DNA of 64,000 bases from Rhizobium sp. 18055 (GTDB taxonomy: Bacteria; Pseudomonadota; Alphaproteobacteria; Rhizobiales; Rhizobiaceae). The position numbers and the translations under genes were made by a program. Under the pieces are notes generated by a model, which saw nothing but the letters and a program-made list of their open reading frames with translations, had not been told where the DNA came from and did not search any database. Positions 1 through 8,938 of the stretch are shown here, one piece after another (within the stretch, counting starts at the first letter, position 1; every line of letters starts with the position of its first letter). Location: contig NZ_CACSKD010000001.1 in assembly GCF_902706285.1 (NCBI RefSeq), positions 496,001 to 560,000 of the forward strand. Reading direction: 5' to 3'.

Positions 1-283
1 GCGGCATTGTCAGCATAGCCACCGATGCGAAGAGCTGGATCTTCTTGGTGACAGCCGCGATCCCCGCCATCAGCGTGAAGGATTCGAGATTGTGCACCCA
101 GTATTCGCTCGGGCCGTTATAACCGCGCAGCTTGATCATCGACAGAGCGAAGTCGAGACCATAGTGCTCGGCGCGCTGGACGACCGTCCGGTTGAGATCG
201 AAGCTCGGCATGGTCAGCGGCGAGGTTGTCGAAATAAGCCAACCGCGACTGCCGATGGGAATGAAGACGCCGATTTTTGTCAT
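1..283 (-). CDS. RutA-family flavin-dependent monooxygenase, N-terminal part (cut by window edge)
   Basis: Reading the minus strand from the ATG at 283 gives an open frame of 94 codons that runs off the left edge. It begins [19 protein letters not shown] and continues through [18 protein letters not shown] and [16 protein letters not shown]. These blocks match the start of the pyrimidine oxygenase RutA (LLM class, bacterial luciferase-like), which opens uracil using FMNH2 and O2. The C-terminal two thirds are outside the window, so true RutA and a paralogue acting on another N-heterocycle cannot be separated. It lies downstream of the amidase and asparaginase-like genes on the same strand, and a flavin reductase that could supply FMNH2 is encoded divergently at 2951. 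Family confidence is high, exact substrate low. Confidence 0.85.
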   Translation of the reverse strand, partial: MTKIGVFIPIGSRGWLISTTSPLTMPSFDLNRTVVQRAEHYGLDFALSMIKLRGYNGPSEYWVHNLESFTLMAGIAAVTKKIQLFASVAMLTMP

Positions 284-437
284 TGAGCTGTTCCTACCAC
301 TTGTTGAAAATACCCCAGGGAAGACTTGAACGAGACCACCGCAATGCCAAGCGACGAATTCGAAGCTCGACCTTGAGAAAATCTCATCTGCACCCGATCC
401 GGCGCCACCGGCATCAATGCGACATGCGCGGTCGCCC

Positions 438-1739
438 TCAGGCGGCCTTGCTTTGCTCCGCCATGAACGCCGCGCCGACGAGCTTGGCGCAGGCGATCAC
501 CTTGCGATCCTGATAGCGGCGAGCGACCAGAGAGAGGCCGACCGGCCGACCATTCGGGCCTGTAAAGCCCGGCACATTGACCACCGGAACCTGCAGCAGC
601 GTCCACATGGAGTTGAACGAGGCGTCGCCGGTCAGTTCGATGCCCTCAGGCGCCTCGCCGGTCACGCTCGGCGTCAGAATCAGATCGTAGCCAGCTGCAA
701 TGTCGTCGAAGATCAGCCTGCACTCGTCGGCGAGACGATAGGCGGCCCGCGTTTCGGCGATGCTGTAATCGTCGCGGTTTTCGACGATGGCGCGGAAATC
801 GTCATGAATATCTGATGTCGCCGCATATTCGTTGAGAAACGCCGCACGCCCCTCTCGCCGCAGGATCTTGCGGTGTGCATCGTGGATCGCCTCGAAGGGT
901 GGCGGCAGCGCGACCTCGCTGACAACGGCACCAGCGTCTCGCAGACAGGCGATGCCCGACGCCATCGCCGCCTCGGTTGCCGGCATCGCCTTGTGCCAGA
1001 CGGGGGAGCGGCAGACGCCGATGCGCATGCCTGCCAGCCCCCAGGGTGTTGCCTGCTCCAACGCATCAAGCCTGAAGACGTCAGCCAGCAGCGCCAGATC
1101 ATCGGTAGAGCGGGCATAGAGGCCGAGCGTGTCGCATGTGGCGGAGTACATTTTCAGCCCTTCACGGCTGATCGAGTTCCATGTCGGTTTCCAGCCGTAT
1201 ATCCCGCAGAACGAGGCCGGACGGATCGTCGAGCCGCCGGTTTGGGTTCCGAGCGCAATCGTTGCCTGGAAATCGGCCACGGCAGCGGCGGAACCGCTGG
1301 ACGAGCCTCCGGGCGTGCAGTCGAGCGCGATGGGGTTACGGGTCGGGCCGCCGCGATTGGTCGTCGCGAATTCCGTCGTCACCGTCTTGCCGACAATCAG
1401 CGCGCCGGCGGTTCTCAGCATATCGACACAGGCCGCATCCACGCCGGGGCGGCTGTCCCGGTAGCGTGACGTGTTGTGTTGGGTCGGCATGTCCTTGGTG
1501 TTGATGACATCCTTTACCCCGATCGGCACCCCGTGCAGCGGTCCCTTGGTCTCCGCGGCATCGAGCCTTCTCGCCTCGGTCACGATCTGGTCGCGATCGA
1601 ACCAGGCATAGGCCTGAACCTCTTCGCCGCGCGCATCGACGCGTGCGATGATCGCCTTGGCAACATCTGCGACAGCGAGCGTGCCGCTGCGGGTGAGCGA
1701 AGCAAGCGTTGTAGCATCCAATTCATTGGGCTTGGACAT
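438..1739 (-). CDS. Amidase (amidase signature family)
   Basis: A 433-residue amidase-signature enzyme that hydrolyses a carboxamide to acid and ammonia in the cytoplasm. The Ser-cisSer-Lys machinery is visible: the lysine in the [12 protein letters not shown] block, the [11 protein letters not shown] serine/glycine loop and the nucleophile region [15 protein letters not shown]. Length is normal for the family (about 430 to 480). It starts 18 bases after the asparaginase-like gene and is followed by the RutA-like gene, so the three probably form one operon transcribed leftwards. Amidase-signature enzymes are broad, and similar proteins are annotated as AtzF-, GatA- or indoleacetamide-hydrolase-like, so the substrate is not assignable. 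The context points to an amide released from a ring-opening reaction. Confidence 0.9.
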   Translation of the reverse strand: MSKPNELDATTLASLTRSGTLAVADVAKAIIARVDARGEEVQAYAWFDRDQIVTEARRLDAAETKGPLHGVPIGVKDVINTKDMPTQHNTSRYRDSRPGVDAACVDMLRTAGALIVGKTVTTEFATTNRGGPTRNPIALDCTPGGSSSGSAAAVADFQATIALGTQTGGSTIRPASFCGIYGWKPTWNSISREGLKMYSATCDTLGLYARSTDDLALLADVFRLDALEQATPWGLAGMRIGVCRSPVWHKAMPATEAAMASGIACLRDAGAVVSEVALPPPFEAIHDAHRKILRREGRAAFLNEYAATSDIHDDFRAIVENRDDYSIAETRAAYRLADECRLIFDDIAAGYDLILTPSVTGEAPEGIELTGDASFNSMWTLLQVPVVNVPGFTGPNGRPVGLSLVARRYQDRKVIACAKLVGAAFMAEQSKAA

Positions 1740-1757
1740 CGGTCATTCCTTCATCTG

Positions 1758-2753
1758 TCAGTAAAGGGAGAATATCCGCGCGATGGCGGCCGGATCGTCG
1801 GTGACGGTCAGCGCCAGAGCGAGCAGGATGCGCGCCTTCTGCGGGTTGAGGTTGTCTGCTGTCAGAAAGCCGAGTTCCTCCAGCCGCCTGCCGCGATGAA
1901 CGATGCCGCTTCCGGCGCGGGTGGATTGCATTACGACGACGCCGGCCTTGCGGGCGCGCGTAAGCGCCTCGATCTGGGCGGGCGTTACGAGGCCGGGCGC
2001 AAAACCTGCCGAAACGATGCCCTTGGCGCCAGCGGCAACAAAGGCATCGATGTCGGCGCCATCCGCACCGGCATAGGCATAGCTGATATCGACGCGCGGC
2101 AAGGCTTCGAGGCCGCTGACATCGAACTCGGTGACGGGTGCCGTCTGCCTCTCGGTGCGTCGATAGTAAGCGACCGTTTCGCCATCGACATAGCCGAGAA
2201 TGCCGAAATCGGGCGATCGGAAGGTCTGAAGCCGGAAGGTTGCGGTCTTGGTCACTTCACGGGCCGCGTGAATCTCGTCGTTGAGCAGCACCAGGACGCC
2301 ACGCCCCGCCGACTGCGGTGCCGCCGCCACCCGGATCGCGTTGACCAGATTGAGCCTGGCATCACTGGAAAGGCCGCTCAACGGACGCTGGGAGCCGACG
2401 ACCACCACCGGCACAGCGACCTTGAGCGTCAGATTGAGGAAATACGCCGTCTCCTCGAGCGTCGCCGTGCCATGGCCGATCACCAGACCGGCGATGTCAG
2501 GATCGTCAGCGACAACGCGGCTGCACAGTGCGACGAGCTGTTGCCACTCGGTAAAGCCGATTGCCGTGCTTGGGATGTTGGCGAACGGGATGGCAACGAC
2601 ATCGGCGACCTCAGCCGTTTCGGGAACTGCAGCCAGGATGTCTGCCGCATGCAGCATGTTCTTGTGATCGCCGTAAAAGACGATATCCAGCGGGTCCAGC
2701 CCGAGGGACGCGATGGTGCCACCCGTGCCAATGAAAGCGATTTTCCGTTTCAC
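1758..2753 (-). CDS. Asparaginase-like amidohydrolase with altered catalytic motif
   Basis: A 331-residue member of the type I/II L-asparaginase fold. The first catalytic threonine motif is intact (FIGTGGTIASLG near residue 10). The second motif, normally HGTDT, reads GHGTATLEETAYF, so the aspartate that belongs to the Thr-Lys-Asp triad is alanine. The lysine block (REVTKTATF) is retained. No signal peptide is seen, so it acts in the cytoplasm. It is the promoter-proximal gene of the leftward operon that continues with an amidase and a RutA-type monooxygenase. Either the activity is reduced or the substrate is not asparagine; a ring-opened amide is a reasonable guess from context. The fold assignment is firm, the substrate is not. 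Confidence 0.85.
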   Translation of the reverse strand: MKRKIAFIGTGGTIASLGLDPLDIVFYGDHKNMLHAADILAAVPETAEVADVVAIPFANIPSTAIGFTEWQQLVALCSRVVADDPDIAGLVIGHGTATLEETAYFLNLTLKVAVPVVVVGSQRPLSGLSSDARLNLVNAIRVAAAPQSAGRGVLVLLNDEIHAAREVTKTATFRLQTFRSPDFGILGYVDGETVAYYRRTERQTAPVTEFDVSGLEALPRVDISYAYAGADGADIDAFVAAGAKGIVSAGFAPGLVTPAQIEALTRARKAGVVVMQSTRAGSGIVHRGRRLEELGFLTADNLNPQKARILLALALTVTDDPAAIARIFSLY

Positions 2754-2880
2754 GCAACCCCCGATCGAACAAATCCGTCAAAGCTCGCTGAGGCTATCGC
2801 CGTCATTGTCTTTACGCGCGTCAGAATTTCTCACTATGCCGCTGAGAAATGGTCATTTGGTCCGGTCACTGCACTGCAAC

Positions 2881-2913
2881 ATAGTCTGCGCAACCGGACG
2901 GCATCCAGACTAT
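2881..2913. promoter_or_regulatory. Inverted repeat in the divergent promoter region
   Basis: The arms ATAGTCTG (2881-2888) and CAGACTAT (2906-2913) form a perfect 8-bp inverted repeat with a 17-base spacer. A second hairpin-like repeat, GCATCC/GGATGC, overlaps its right arm (2901-2920). It sits between the divergent asparaginase-like gene (start 2753) and flavin reductase (start 2951), so it could be the operator controlling both operons. The regulator is unknown. Confidence 0.45.
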
Positions 2914-2950
2914 CGGATGCCTTCAATGCAGCGATAGTTCAGGAGCGACG

Positions 2951-3457
2951 ATGATGGATGTCGATCGATTCAAACTCGGAATGCGAAGGCTCGCATCCGG
3001 CGTTTCATTGATCACCACGCTTGCGGACGGCAACCGGCACGGTCTCGTCGCAACCGCGGTCAGTTCCGTAACGGGCGAGCCGCCATCGCTGCTGATCTGC
3101 GTCAACAAGAATGCGTCGGCACACGACCACATCAGCCGGTCCGGCATCTATTGCGTCAATGTGCTGCCTGAATCGGCACAGACGATCGCTGCCCGCTTCT
3201 CCAGTGCGATGGACCGCGAGAAACGCTTTGAAACCGGCGAATGGGAAGTGCTGGAGACCGGCGCGCCGGCGCTGGTCGGCTCTCTGGTGAGTTTCGACTG
3301 CGAAGTGCGCGAAACGCTCTCCTACAAGTCGCACACGATCTTCATAGCGGAAATCGTCGCAACCGAAATCTGGAGCAGCGAGACGTCACCGCTGGTCTAC
3401 CTCGACGGCCGCTACCGGCAGATCCTCATCGAACCCGAAATGGCGATTATCGCCTGA
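2951..3457 (+). CDS. Flavin reductase-like protein (RutF/HpaC type)
   Basis: A 168-residue flavin reductase of the FMN-binding split-barrel family that makes reduced FMN from NAD(P)H for a partner monooxygenase. Family blocks seen are FKLGMRRLASGVSLITT at the N-terminus, LVATAVSSVTGEPPSLLICVN in the flavin-binding core and YCVNVLPESAQ. AGGAG at 2941-2945 precedes ATGATG, so either the first or second ATG could start. It is divergent from the operon carrying the RutA-like monooxygenase, which is its obvious partner, and is followed by an ABC importer on the same strand. Length is normal for RutF or HpaC proteins. Confidence 0.88.
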   Translation: MMDVDRFKLGMRRLASGVSLITTLADGNRHGLVATAVSSVTGEPPSLLICVNKNASAHDHISRSGIYCVNVLPESAQTIAARFSSAMDREKRFETGEWEVLETGAPALVGSLVSFDCEVRETLSYKSHTIFIAEIVATEIWSSETSPLVYLDGRYRQILIEPEMAIIA

Positions 3458-3598
3458 CGGCACAAGCCATCTTTTGACAGCAGCAGTGCCAATCCGACCC
3501 CGGGGGTGGCTCGATCTCGACGACTGACACGGTGCGCAGCACCAAAGTGAATGCATGGGAACAAAATAACGGGCAAAGCCCAGCAAATGGAGAGGCAA

Positions 3599-4894
3599 AT
3601 GACCGACAAGAAGAGCGTCCGTATAACGCGGCGTGGTCTGTTGAAAGGTGCTGCGGCAACCGCCGGTGCGGCGGCGGGCTCAGGTGTGATCACCGGGTTC
3701 CCGACAATCTGGGCCCAGAACATCAAGGACGTGAAGATCGTTCACGTCGGCCAGTCCTATTCGACCATCAAGAACATCCAGGACCAGGCCAACAAGGATC
3801 TCGGCTTCACCATCGAGATGCAGACGGTCGATGTGACAACGCAGATGAACCGTATGCTGACGCAGCCGAAAACGATCGATATTGCCGATCTCGGCAACAC
3901 CTCGGTCCGGTATCTGCTCAACAAGAACATTGTCCAGCCGATCACCACCAAGGAATACAAATGGTGGGACAAGACCGTTTCCCTCTTCCAGACCGGCAAG
4001 TATCCGAATGGCAAGGAGGCCTCGCTACAGGGCTTTGCGCCGATCAAGTCGCAGTATTACACCGATGCCAATGCCACTGCATATTCGATGACGCCGACCG
4101 AGTGGCTGGTCGGCGTGCCACTCTATTATAATGCAGACACACTCGGCGTCCGCCCAGATCTCGTTGGCGACATCAAGATCGACAGCTGGGCGAAGCTGCT
4201 CGACCCGGCCTTCAAGGGCCGCGTGGCGCTGCAGGAAGGCGTCAATGTCGGCCTGCCGGATGCGGCGATGGCGCTGGAAGCACTTGGCGAGGTCAAATAT
4301 GTCGATAAGGGCAACATGACCCGCGCCGAGATCGACCAGACGATCGCCAAGCTGATCGAGTACAAGAAGGCCGGGCAGTTCCGCTCCTTCTGGCTGAACT
4401 TCGACCAGTCCGTGCAGCTGATGGCCTCTGGCGAAGTCGTGCTGCAGTCGATGTGGTCGCCGGCGGTGACGGAGGTCAGGACCCGCGGCATTCCCTGCAC
4501 CTTCCAGCCGCTGAAGGAAGGCCATCGCGGCTGGTACATCATGATGTTTGCCATGCAGCATCTTGAAGGGCTGCAGCGCGAATGCGCCATCGAGTACATG
4601 AACTGGTACAATTCCGGCTGGGCCGGCGCCTTCATCTCACGCCAGGGCTTCTACAACACCATCCCCGAAAACGTGAAGCCACTGATGACGGCCAACGAAT
4701 ATGGCTACTGGTACGAGGGCAAGCCCGCCAGCGAAGACATCCTCAACCCGTTCGGCAAGGTCATGGAAAAGACCGGTGCCGTGCGTGACGGCGGCGCGCT
4801 GTGGGATCGGATGGGCAATATCGGCATCTGGAACACGCTGATGGACGAGGACCGCTACCTCGTTCGCCAATGGCAGAATTTCATCGCTGCCTGA
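3599..4894 (+). CDS. Tat-exported ABC transporter substrate-binding protein (PotD/AfuA type)
   Basis: A 431-residue periplasmic binding protein for the importer encoded just downstream. The start chosen is the ATG at 3599, preceded by GGAGAGG; an upstream in-frame ATG at 3551 lacks such a site. The N-terminus carries a twin-arginine signal (ITRRGLLKGAAATAG) with likely cleavage after WAQ, so it is probably folded or cofactor-loaded before export. The body resembles extracellular solute-binding family 1 proteins of polyamine or opine type. Two permease genes and one ATPase gene follow in order, the classic PotABCD layout. The substrate is not readable from sequence; the neighbouring monooxygenase and amidase genes suggest a nitrogen compound. 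Confidence 0.88.
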   Translation: MTDKKSVRITRRGLLKGAAATAGAAAGSGVITGFPTIWAQNIKDVKIVHVGQSYSTIKNIQDQANKDLGFTIEMQTVDVTTQMNRMLTQPKTIDIADLGNTSVRYLLNKNIVQPITTKEYKWWDKTVSLFQTGKYPNGKEASLQGFAPIKSQYYTDANATAYSMTPTEWLVGVPLYYNADTLGVRPDLVGDIKIDSWAKLLDPAFKGRVALQEGVNVGLPDAAMALEALGEVKYVDKGNMTRAEIDQTIAKLIEYKKAGQFRSFWLNFDQSVQLMASGEVVLQSMWSPAVTEVRTRGIPCTFQPLKEGHRGWYIMMFAMQHLEGLQRECAIEYMNWYNSGWAGAFISRQGFYNTIPENVKPLMTANEYGYWYEGKPASEDILNPFGKVMEKTGAVRDGGALWDRMGNIGIWNTLMDEDRYLVRQWQNFIAA

Positions 4895-4967
4895 TGACGG
4901 AACGAGCGGCAGCGTCATGCGGCCGCTCGTCCCTTGAGATGTCTTCTCCAAGCAAGGATCGCAATCG

Positions 4968-5834
4968 ATGAAAGCACCGTCATCGGGAAGTGTCGCATCT
5001 TTCCTGCAGGTCGCACCAATGGCCATCATCCTGATCTGCCTGGTGCTGCTGCCGCTGTGCATGATCTTTGCTGTCAGCTTCATGGATTACGGCTTCGCCG
5101 AGGTGATACCCGAGCTCCTATGGGAGAATTACACCGACATCTTCACCTCGGACCTGACGCTGCGGCTTTACGCACAGACCTTCAAGTTCGTGGCGATCGT
5201 CTGGGCGGTGACGCTGCTGCTTGGGTTCACCATCTCCTACTACCTGGTGTTCCACGTCCGCAGCGGCGCCATGCGGGCGATCTGCATGGCCGCCTGCGCA
5301 ATCCCCTTCTGGACGTCAGGACCGATCCGGATGATCTCCTGGATCCCGCTGCTCGGGCGCGAGGGCCTGGTCAACAAGGCCCTGCTCGACATCGGCGTCA
5401 TCGAACAGCCGCTCAGCTGGCTTCTCTATTCCGAGTTTTCGGTGATCATCGTCTATATCAACGTGCTGACGCTGGCGATGCTCGGGCCGATCGCCAACTC
5501 GATGAGCAAGATCGACCAGAGCCTGATCCACGCCGCACGCGACCAGGGCGCCAACGAATGGCAGATCGTCACCTCGATCATCCTGCCGCTGGTCAAGCCC
5601 GGCATCGCCATCGGCTCTATCTTCATCATCACCGCAGTGATGGGCGACTTCTTCATCGTCAAGCAGATGGGTGGCGGTCAGATCAACACCGCTGTCGGTG
5701 CGATCACCACCGAACTCAATGCCTTCCAGTACCCGCCGGCAGCGGCGAAATCAGTGGTGATGCTGGTGATCGTGCTCACCTTCGTGGCAGCCCTGTTGCG
5801 GCTCGTCGACATCCGCAAAGAACTGGCGAACTAG
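4968..5834 (+). CDS. ABC transporter permease (PotB type)
   Basis: A 288-residue inner-membrane permease of the binding-protein-dependent family. It has about six hydrophobic segments, beginning with AIILICLVLLPLCMIFAV near residue 20, and the cytoplasmic EAA-type loop is present as IHAARDQGANEWQIVTSII. It is the first of two permeases in the 3599-7768 importer and should pair with the next protein as a heterodimer. The stop codon overlaps the ribosome-binding site of the next gene, so translation is probably coupled. Confidence 0.88.
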   Translation: MKAPSSGSVASFLQVAPMAIILICLVLLPLCMIFAVSFMDYGFAEVIPELLWENYTDIFTSDLTLRLYAQTFKFVAIVWAVTLLLGFTISYYLVFHVRSGAMRAICMAACAIPFWTSGPIRMISWIPLLGREGLVNKALLDIGVIEQPLSWLLYSEFSVIIVYINVLTLAMLGPIANSMSKIDQSLIHAARDQGANEWQIVTSIILPLVKPGIAIGSIFIITAVMGDFFIVKQMGGGQINTAVGAITTELNAFQYPPAAAKSVVMLVIVLTFVAALLRLVDIRKELAN

Positions 5835-5844
5835 GAGATTGAGA

Positions 5845-6690
5845 ATGCGTGAAAGAGGACAACCCCGCCCGAGTTCCTTCTATTTCCTGTTCGCCATCTT
5901 CGCCCTCTATCTCGCATTTCTTTACGGGCCGATGCTGTGCGTCTTCATCCTGTCGTTCCAGGGGCCGACGGGCGGCATGAGCTTCCCGATGGTCGGTGTC
6001 TCCACGCACTGGTTTCAGGTTCTCTTTGCCGGAAGCGGCGGCGCCGGCGTCGGCGATATCCATGATTCCTTCATCCGCTCGATGCGGCTCGCCGCCATCG
6101 TCGCAACGCTGACGGTGCTGATCGCGGTTGCCGCCGGCATGGCCTATCGGCGGAAATTCCCCGGCTCCAATTTCGTCTTCTATTCGGCCATCACATCGAT
6201 GGTGCTGCCCGGCATCTTCGTCGGCTTCGGCATCGCGCTTGCCTTCAATCTGATGGGTTATCAGGTGGAGTGGTTCACATCAGGCATCGGCGCCCAGCTC
6301 ACATGGTCGCTACCCTTCGGTCTGCTGATCATGTTCATCGTGCTCGGTCGTTTCAACAGATCCTACGAGGAAGCGGCCACCGATCTCGGGGCCACCAGCT
6401 GGCAACGGTTTCGCGAGGTGATCCTGCCGATCATCCTTCCGGGCGTGATCGGCATCTTCATGGCCGGCTTCACCTCATCCTACGAGGAGGCGGCACGCAC
6501 GTCGCTGAATGTCGGCACCGGCAACACCATGCCAATGGAAATCACCGGCCTGCTGACCGCCGCCACCTCCCCCGTGCTGTTTGCGGTCGGCACGGTCACT
6601 ACACTTTTCTCCTTCTCGCTGGTGATCGGCACGTTGCTTCTGACGATGGCAATCGCAAGACGCCGCCGCCTGCGCATTCGCGCCCATTGA
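5845..6690 (+). CDS. ABC transporter permease (PotC type)
   Basis: A 281-residue inner-membrane permease, partner of the protein encoded at 4968. The ATG at 5845 is preferred over the in-frame TTG at 5839 because AGGAG at 5833-5837 lies 7 bases upstream. Hydrophobic segments start with FYFLFAIFALYLAFLYG, and the EAA loop reads EEAATDLGATSWQRFREVI, close to consensus for PotC proteins. The C-terminus is highly basic (ARRRRLRIRAH), in keeping with a cytoplasmic end. Confidence 0.88.
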   Translation: MRERGQPRPSSFYFLFAIFALYLAFLYGPMLCVFILSFQGPTGGMSFPMVGVSTHWFQVLFAGSGGAGVGDIHDSFIRSMRLAAIVATLTVLIAVAAGMAYRRKFPGSNFVFYSAITSMVLPGIFVGFGIALAFNLMGYQVEWFTSGIGAQLTWSLPFGLLIMFIVLGRFNRSYEEAATDLGATSWQRFREVILPIILPGVIGIFMAGFTSSYEEAARTSLNVGTGNTMPMEITGLLTAATSPVLFAVGTVTTLFSFSLVIGTLLLTMAIARRRRLRIRAH

Positions 6691-6718
6691 CCGGAAATTT
6701 CAGCCAGAGGTGACCATC

Positions 6719-7768
6719 ATGAGACATGACAAGAAACTTGCGGCCGAAACGGACATGTCCCGCGACCCGAAGCAATCCGCACGACCGCGCACCAACGACG
6801 TCGAACTGGTCGCGCTGACCAAGCACTATGGCGACAGCACCGCCGTTGACACGATATCGTTGCGCATTCCCGCCGCCAGCTATTGCTGCCTGCTTGGGCC
6901 GAGCGGCTGTGGCAAGACGACGACGCTGCGGATGATTGCCGGGCATGAGATCGTCTCGGAAGGCGATATCCTGATCCAGGACAGGAACGTCACCATCGCG
7001 CCCGCCGTCAGTCGCGGCACGTCGATGATGTTCCAGAGCTACGCGCTCTTTCCGCATCTGAGCGTGCTCGACAATGTCGCCTTCTCTCTGAAATTGCGCG
7101 GGATCTCGAAGACAGAGCGCCACCGCGAGGCGATGGAATATCTGGCGCTGGTGCAGATGGAGAACCTCGCCGATCGCATGCCCGCCCAATTGTCCGGCGG
7201 CCAGCAACAGCGCGTGGCACTGGCCAGATCGCTGATCACCAAACCAAAAGTGCTGCTGCTTGACGAGCCGCTTTCCGCGCTCGATCCGTTCCTGCGGATC
7301 GCCATGCGGGCCGAACTGAAACGGATACAGACGGAGCTTGGCATCAGCTTCGTGCATGTGACCCACAGCCAGGAAGAGGCCATGGCGCTTTCCGATGTCA
7401 TCGTCGTCATGAATGGCGGCAAGATCATGCAGGCGGGTTCCGCGCGCGATGTGTTCGAGAAGCCAACGAATGCCTTCGTCGCCCGCTTCATCGGCGGCCA
7501 CAATGTCATCCGCATCGGCGACCGCACGGTGGCGGTTCGCGCCGACAAATGCCACATCGCCAATGCGTCCGACGATCGCCACACGATGGCAGAGGTGGTG
7601 GGGCGGGAGTACCAGGGGCCGACCGTTCGGATCAATCTGATGACGGCTGACAAACAGCCCTTGTCGGCGCTCATTCCAGACGGACAGTTCTTCGCGGCAC
7701 CCTATGCTGTCGGCGACAGGGTCACCGTTTCCTGGTCGCCCGATGATGAATGGAGCCTGCAGGGGTGA
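6719..7768 (+). CDS. ABC transporter ATP-binding protein (PotA type)
   Basis: A 349-residue ATPase that powers the importer. Walker A is GPSGCGKTT, the signature is LSGGQQQR and Walker B is VLLLDEP, followed by the switch histidine in VTHSQEEA. The C-terminal third is a TOBE-type domain typical of PotA/MalK subunits. ATG at 6719 is chosen because AGAGG at 6706-6710 gives normal spacing; a GTG at 6710 is also in frame. It is the last gene of the operon and is followed by a strong hairpin terminator. Confidence 0.92.
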   Translation: MRHDKKLAAETDMSRDPKQSARPRTNDVELVALTKHYGDSTAVDTISLRIPAASYCCLLGPSGCGKTTTLRMIAGHEIVSEGDILIQDRNVTIAPAVSRGTSMMFQSYALFPHLSVLDNVAFSLKLRGISKTERHREAMEYLALVQMENLADRMPAQLSGGQQQRVALARSLITKPKVLLLDEPLSALDPFLRIAMRAELKRIQTELGISFVHVTHSQEEAMALSDVIVVMNGGKIMQAGSARDVFEKPTNAFVARFIGGHNVIRIGDRTVAVRADKCHIANASDDRHTMAEVVGREYQGPTVRINLMTADKQPLSALIPDGQFFAAPYAVGDRVTVSWSPDDEWSLQG

Positions 7769-7811
7769 TGATCCGGATCCTGCCCGGCTGCTCTGTCGCA
7801 ATTCCAATCAG

Positions 7812-7854
7812 ACATGAAAGCAAAGGCCGGACTATCCGGCCTTTGCTTTCATGT
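7812..7854. terminator. 19-bp perfect hairpin between convergent operons
   Basis: Arms 7812-7830 and 7836-7854 are perfectly complementary, with the 5-base loop ACTAT. The stem has a GC-rich centre (GGCCGG) flanked by AAAGC/GCTTT runs, so T-rich stretches lie on both strands. It sits between the ends of the ATPase gene (plus) and the LysR gene (minus), so it probably terminates both. Confidence 0.85.
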
Positions 7855-7888
7855 AGAATCGACTGGACGACAATGCGTAAGATACGGC

Positions 7889-8806
7889 TTACGCAGCGTA
7901 GACACCCGGCTTGGAGCCGGCCTCGGCAAACAGCCAATCCTTGAAGCGGTTGATGGCTGACGATGTCACCTGCATCGAAGAGACGAGATAATAGGGATTG
8001 CGGATAGGATAGGCTTCGCCGAGACGTACCAGTTCGCCGGTTTCAAGCGCCTTCTCGATCAGGATCGAACGTCCGAGCAGTGCGCCCATGCCGGCCTTGG
8101 CGGCCTCTATCGCCGGGCCGCCCTGATTGAACCTCGGGCCTTTCGCCGTGTCGTTGCGCGCAATGCCATATTCCCTGAGATAGCGTTCCCAATCGGGATA
8201 CTGGCCGTTGCTATCGGCCTTGGCGCGGTCGACATGGACGAGCGGCAGATCGCGAAGCGAGCGAAAGCTGAGTTCGCCATATTCCTGCGCAAGCTGCGGC
8301 GAGCAAACCGGAATGATCTCTTCCTCAAGAAGCAGTTCAACCTTGCGGTCGAGATTGGTGCGCCAGTTACAGATCCAGACGTCAGATGTATCCGCTTCGA
8401 TCTGGGAGCGCTGGATGAAGGTCGTCAGCGAAATGTCGATGTCGGGAGAGATCCGGAAAAACCGCTGGAGCCGCGGCATCAGCCAGAGCGACGCCACGGA
8501 AGCCGAAGCTCCGACAACGAGGCGATCGGGCATATCCAGCGGCTTGCGCAACGAGACGATAGCATCGTCGATCAGGTCGAGCGCCTCGGTCAGTTTCGCA
8601 AGGCAGGCGCGCGATTCAGGCGTCAATTCCAGGCGGCTGTTTTTTCGAAGGAAAAGCTTCGACTGCAGAAACTCCTCCAGAAGCCGTATCTGGTGACTGA
8701 CCGCCGTCGGCGTCACGCAGAGTTCGTCGCTCGCACGGACAAGGCTGTTATGTCTTGCTGCCGCTTCAAAGGCGCGAACGGCATTGAGAGGTACACGTCG
8801 TCTCAT
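7889..8806 (-). CDS. LysR-family transcriptional regulator (GcvA type)
   Basis: A 305-residue LysR regulator. The N-terminal winged helix starts RRVPLNAVRAFEAAARHNS and continues to the recognition helix VSHQIRLLEEFLQ (about residues 5 to 65). The effector-binding domain follows from about residue 90. The opening PLNAVRAFEAAARH is typical of the GcvA/AmpR-like branch. It is transcribed in the same direction as the MFS and hydrolase genes lying upstream of it. It may control those genes, the facing importer, or both. Confidence 0.9.
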   Translation of the reverse strand: MRRRVPLNAVRAFEAAARHNSLVRASDELCVTPTAVSHQIRLLEEFLQSKLFLRKNSRLELTPESRACLAKLTEALDLIDDAIVSLRKPLDMPDRLVVGASASVASLWLMPRLQRFFRISPDIDISLTTFIQRSQIEADTSDVWICNWRTNLDRKVELLLEEEIIPVCSPQLAQEYGELSFRSLRDLPLVHVDRAKADSNGQYPDWERYLREYGIARNDTAKGPRFNQGGPAIEAAKAGMGALLGRSILIEKALETGELVRLGEAYPIRNPYYLVSSMQVTSSAINRFKDWLFAEAGSKPGVYAA

Positions 8807-8938
8807 CAGAATGCCCCCGTATCAGATCCCCCCGCGCTTAAGAAAACACGGGCATCAACCGACAGCAAGCACATTTTTTGTTCAATATCATTCCGCGTTT
8901 ATTTTTTAGGCGCATCGGTTTTCCGGGCGGCCAAAAGC

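Noticed and set aside
2850..2870. RutR-like half sites (GGTCA repeated) near the divergent promoter
   Set aside because: The repeats are direct, not inverted as in the RutR consensus, so a RutR site cannot be claimed.
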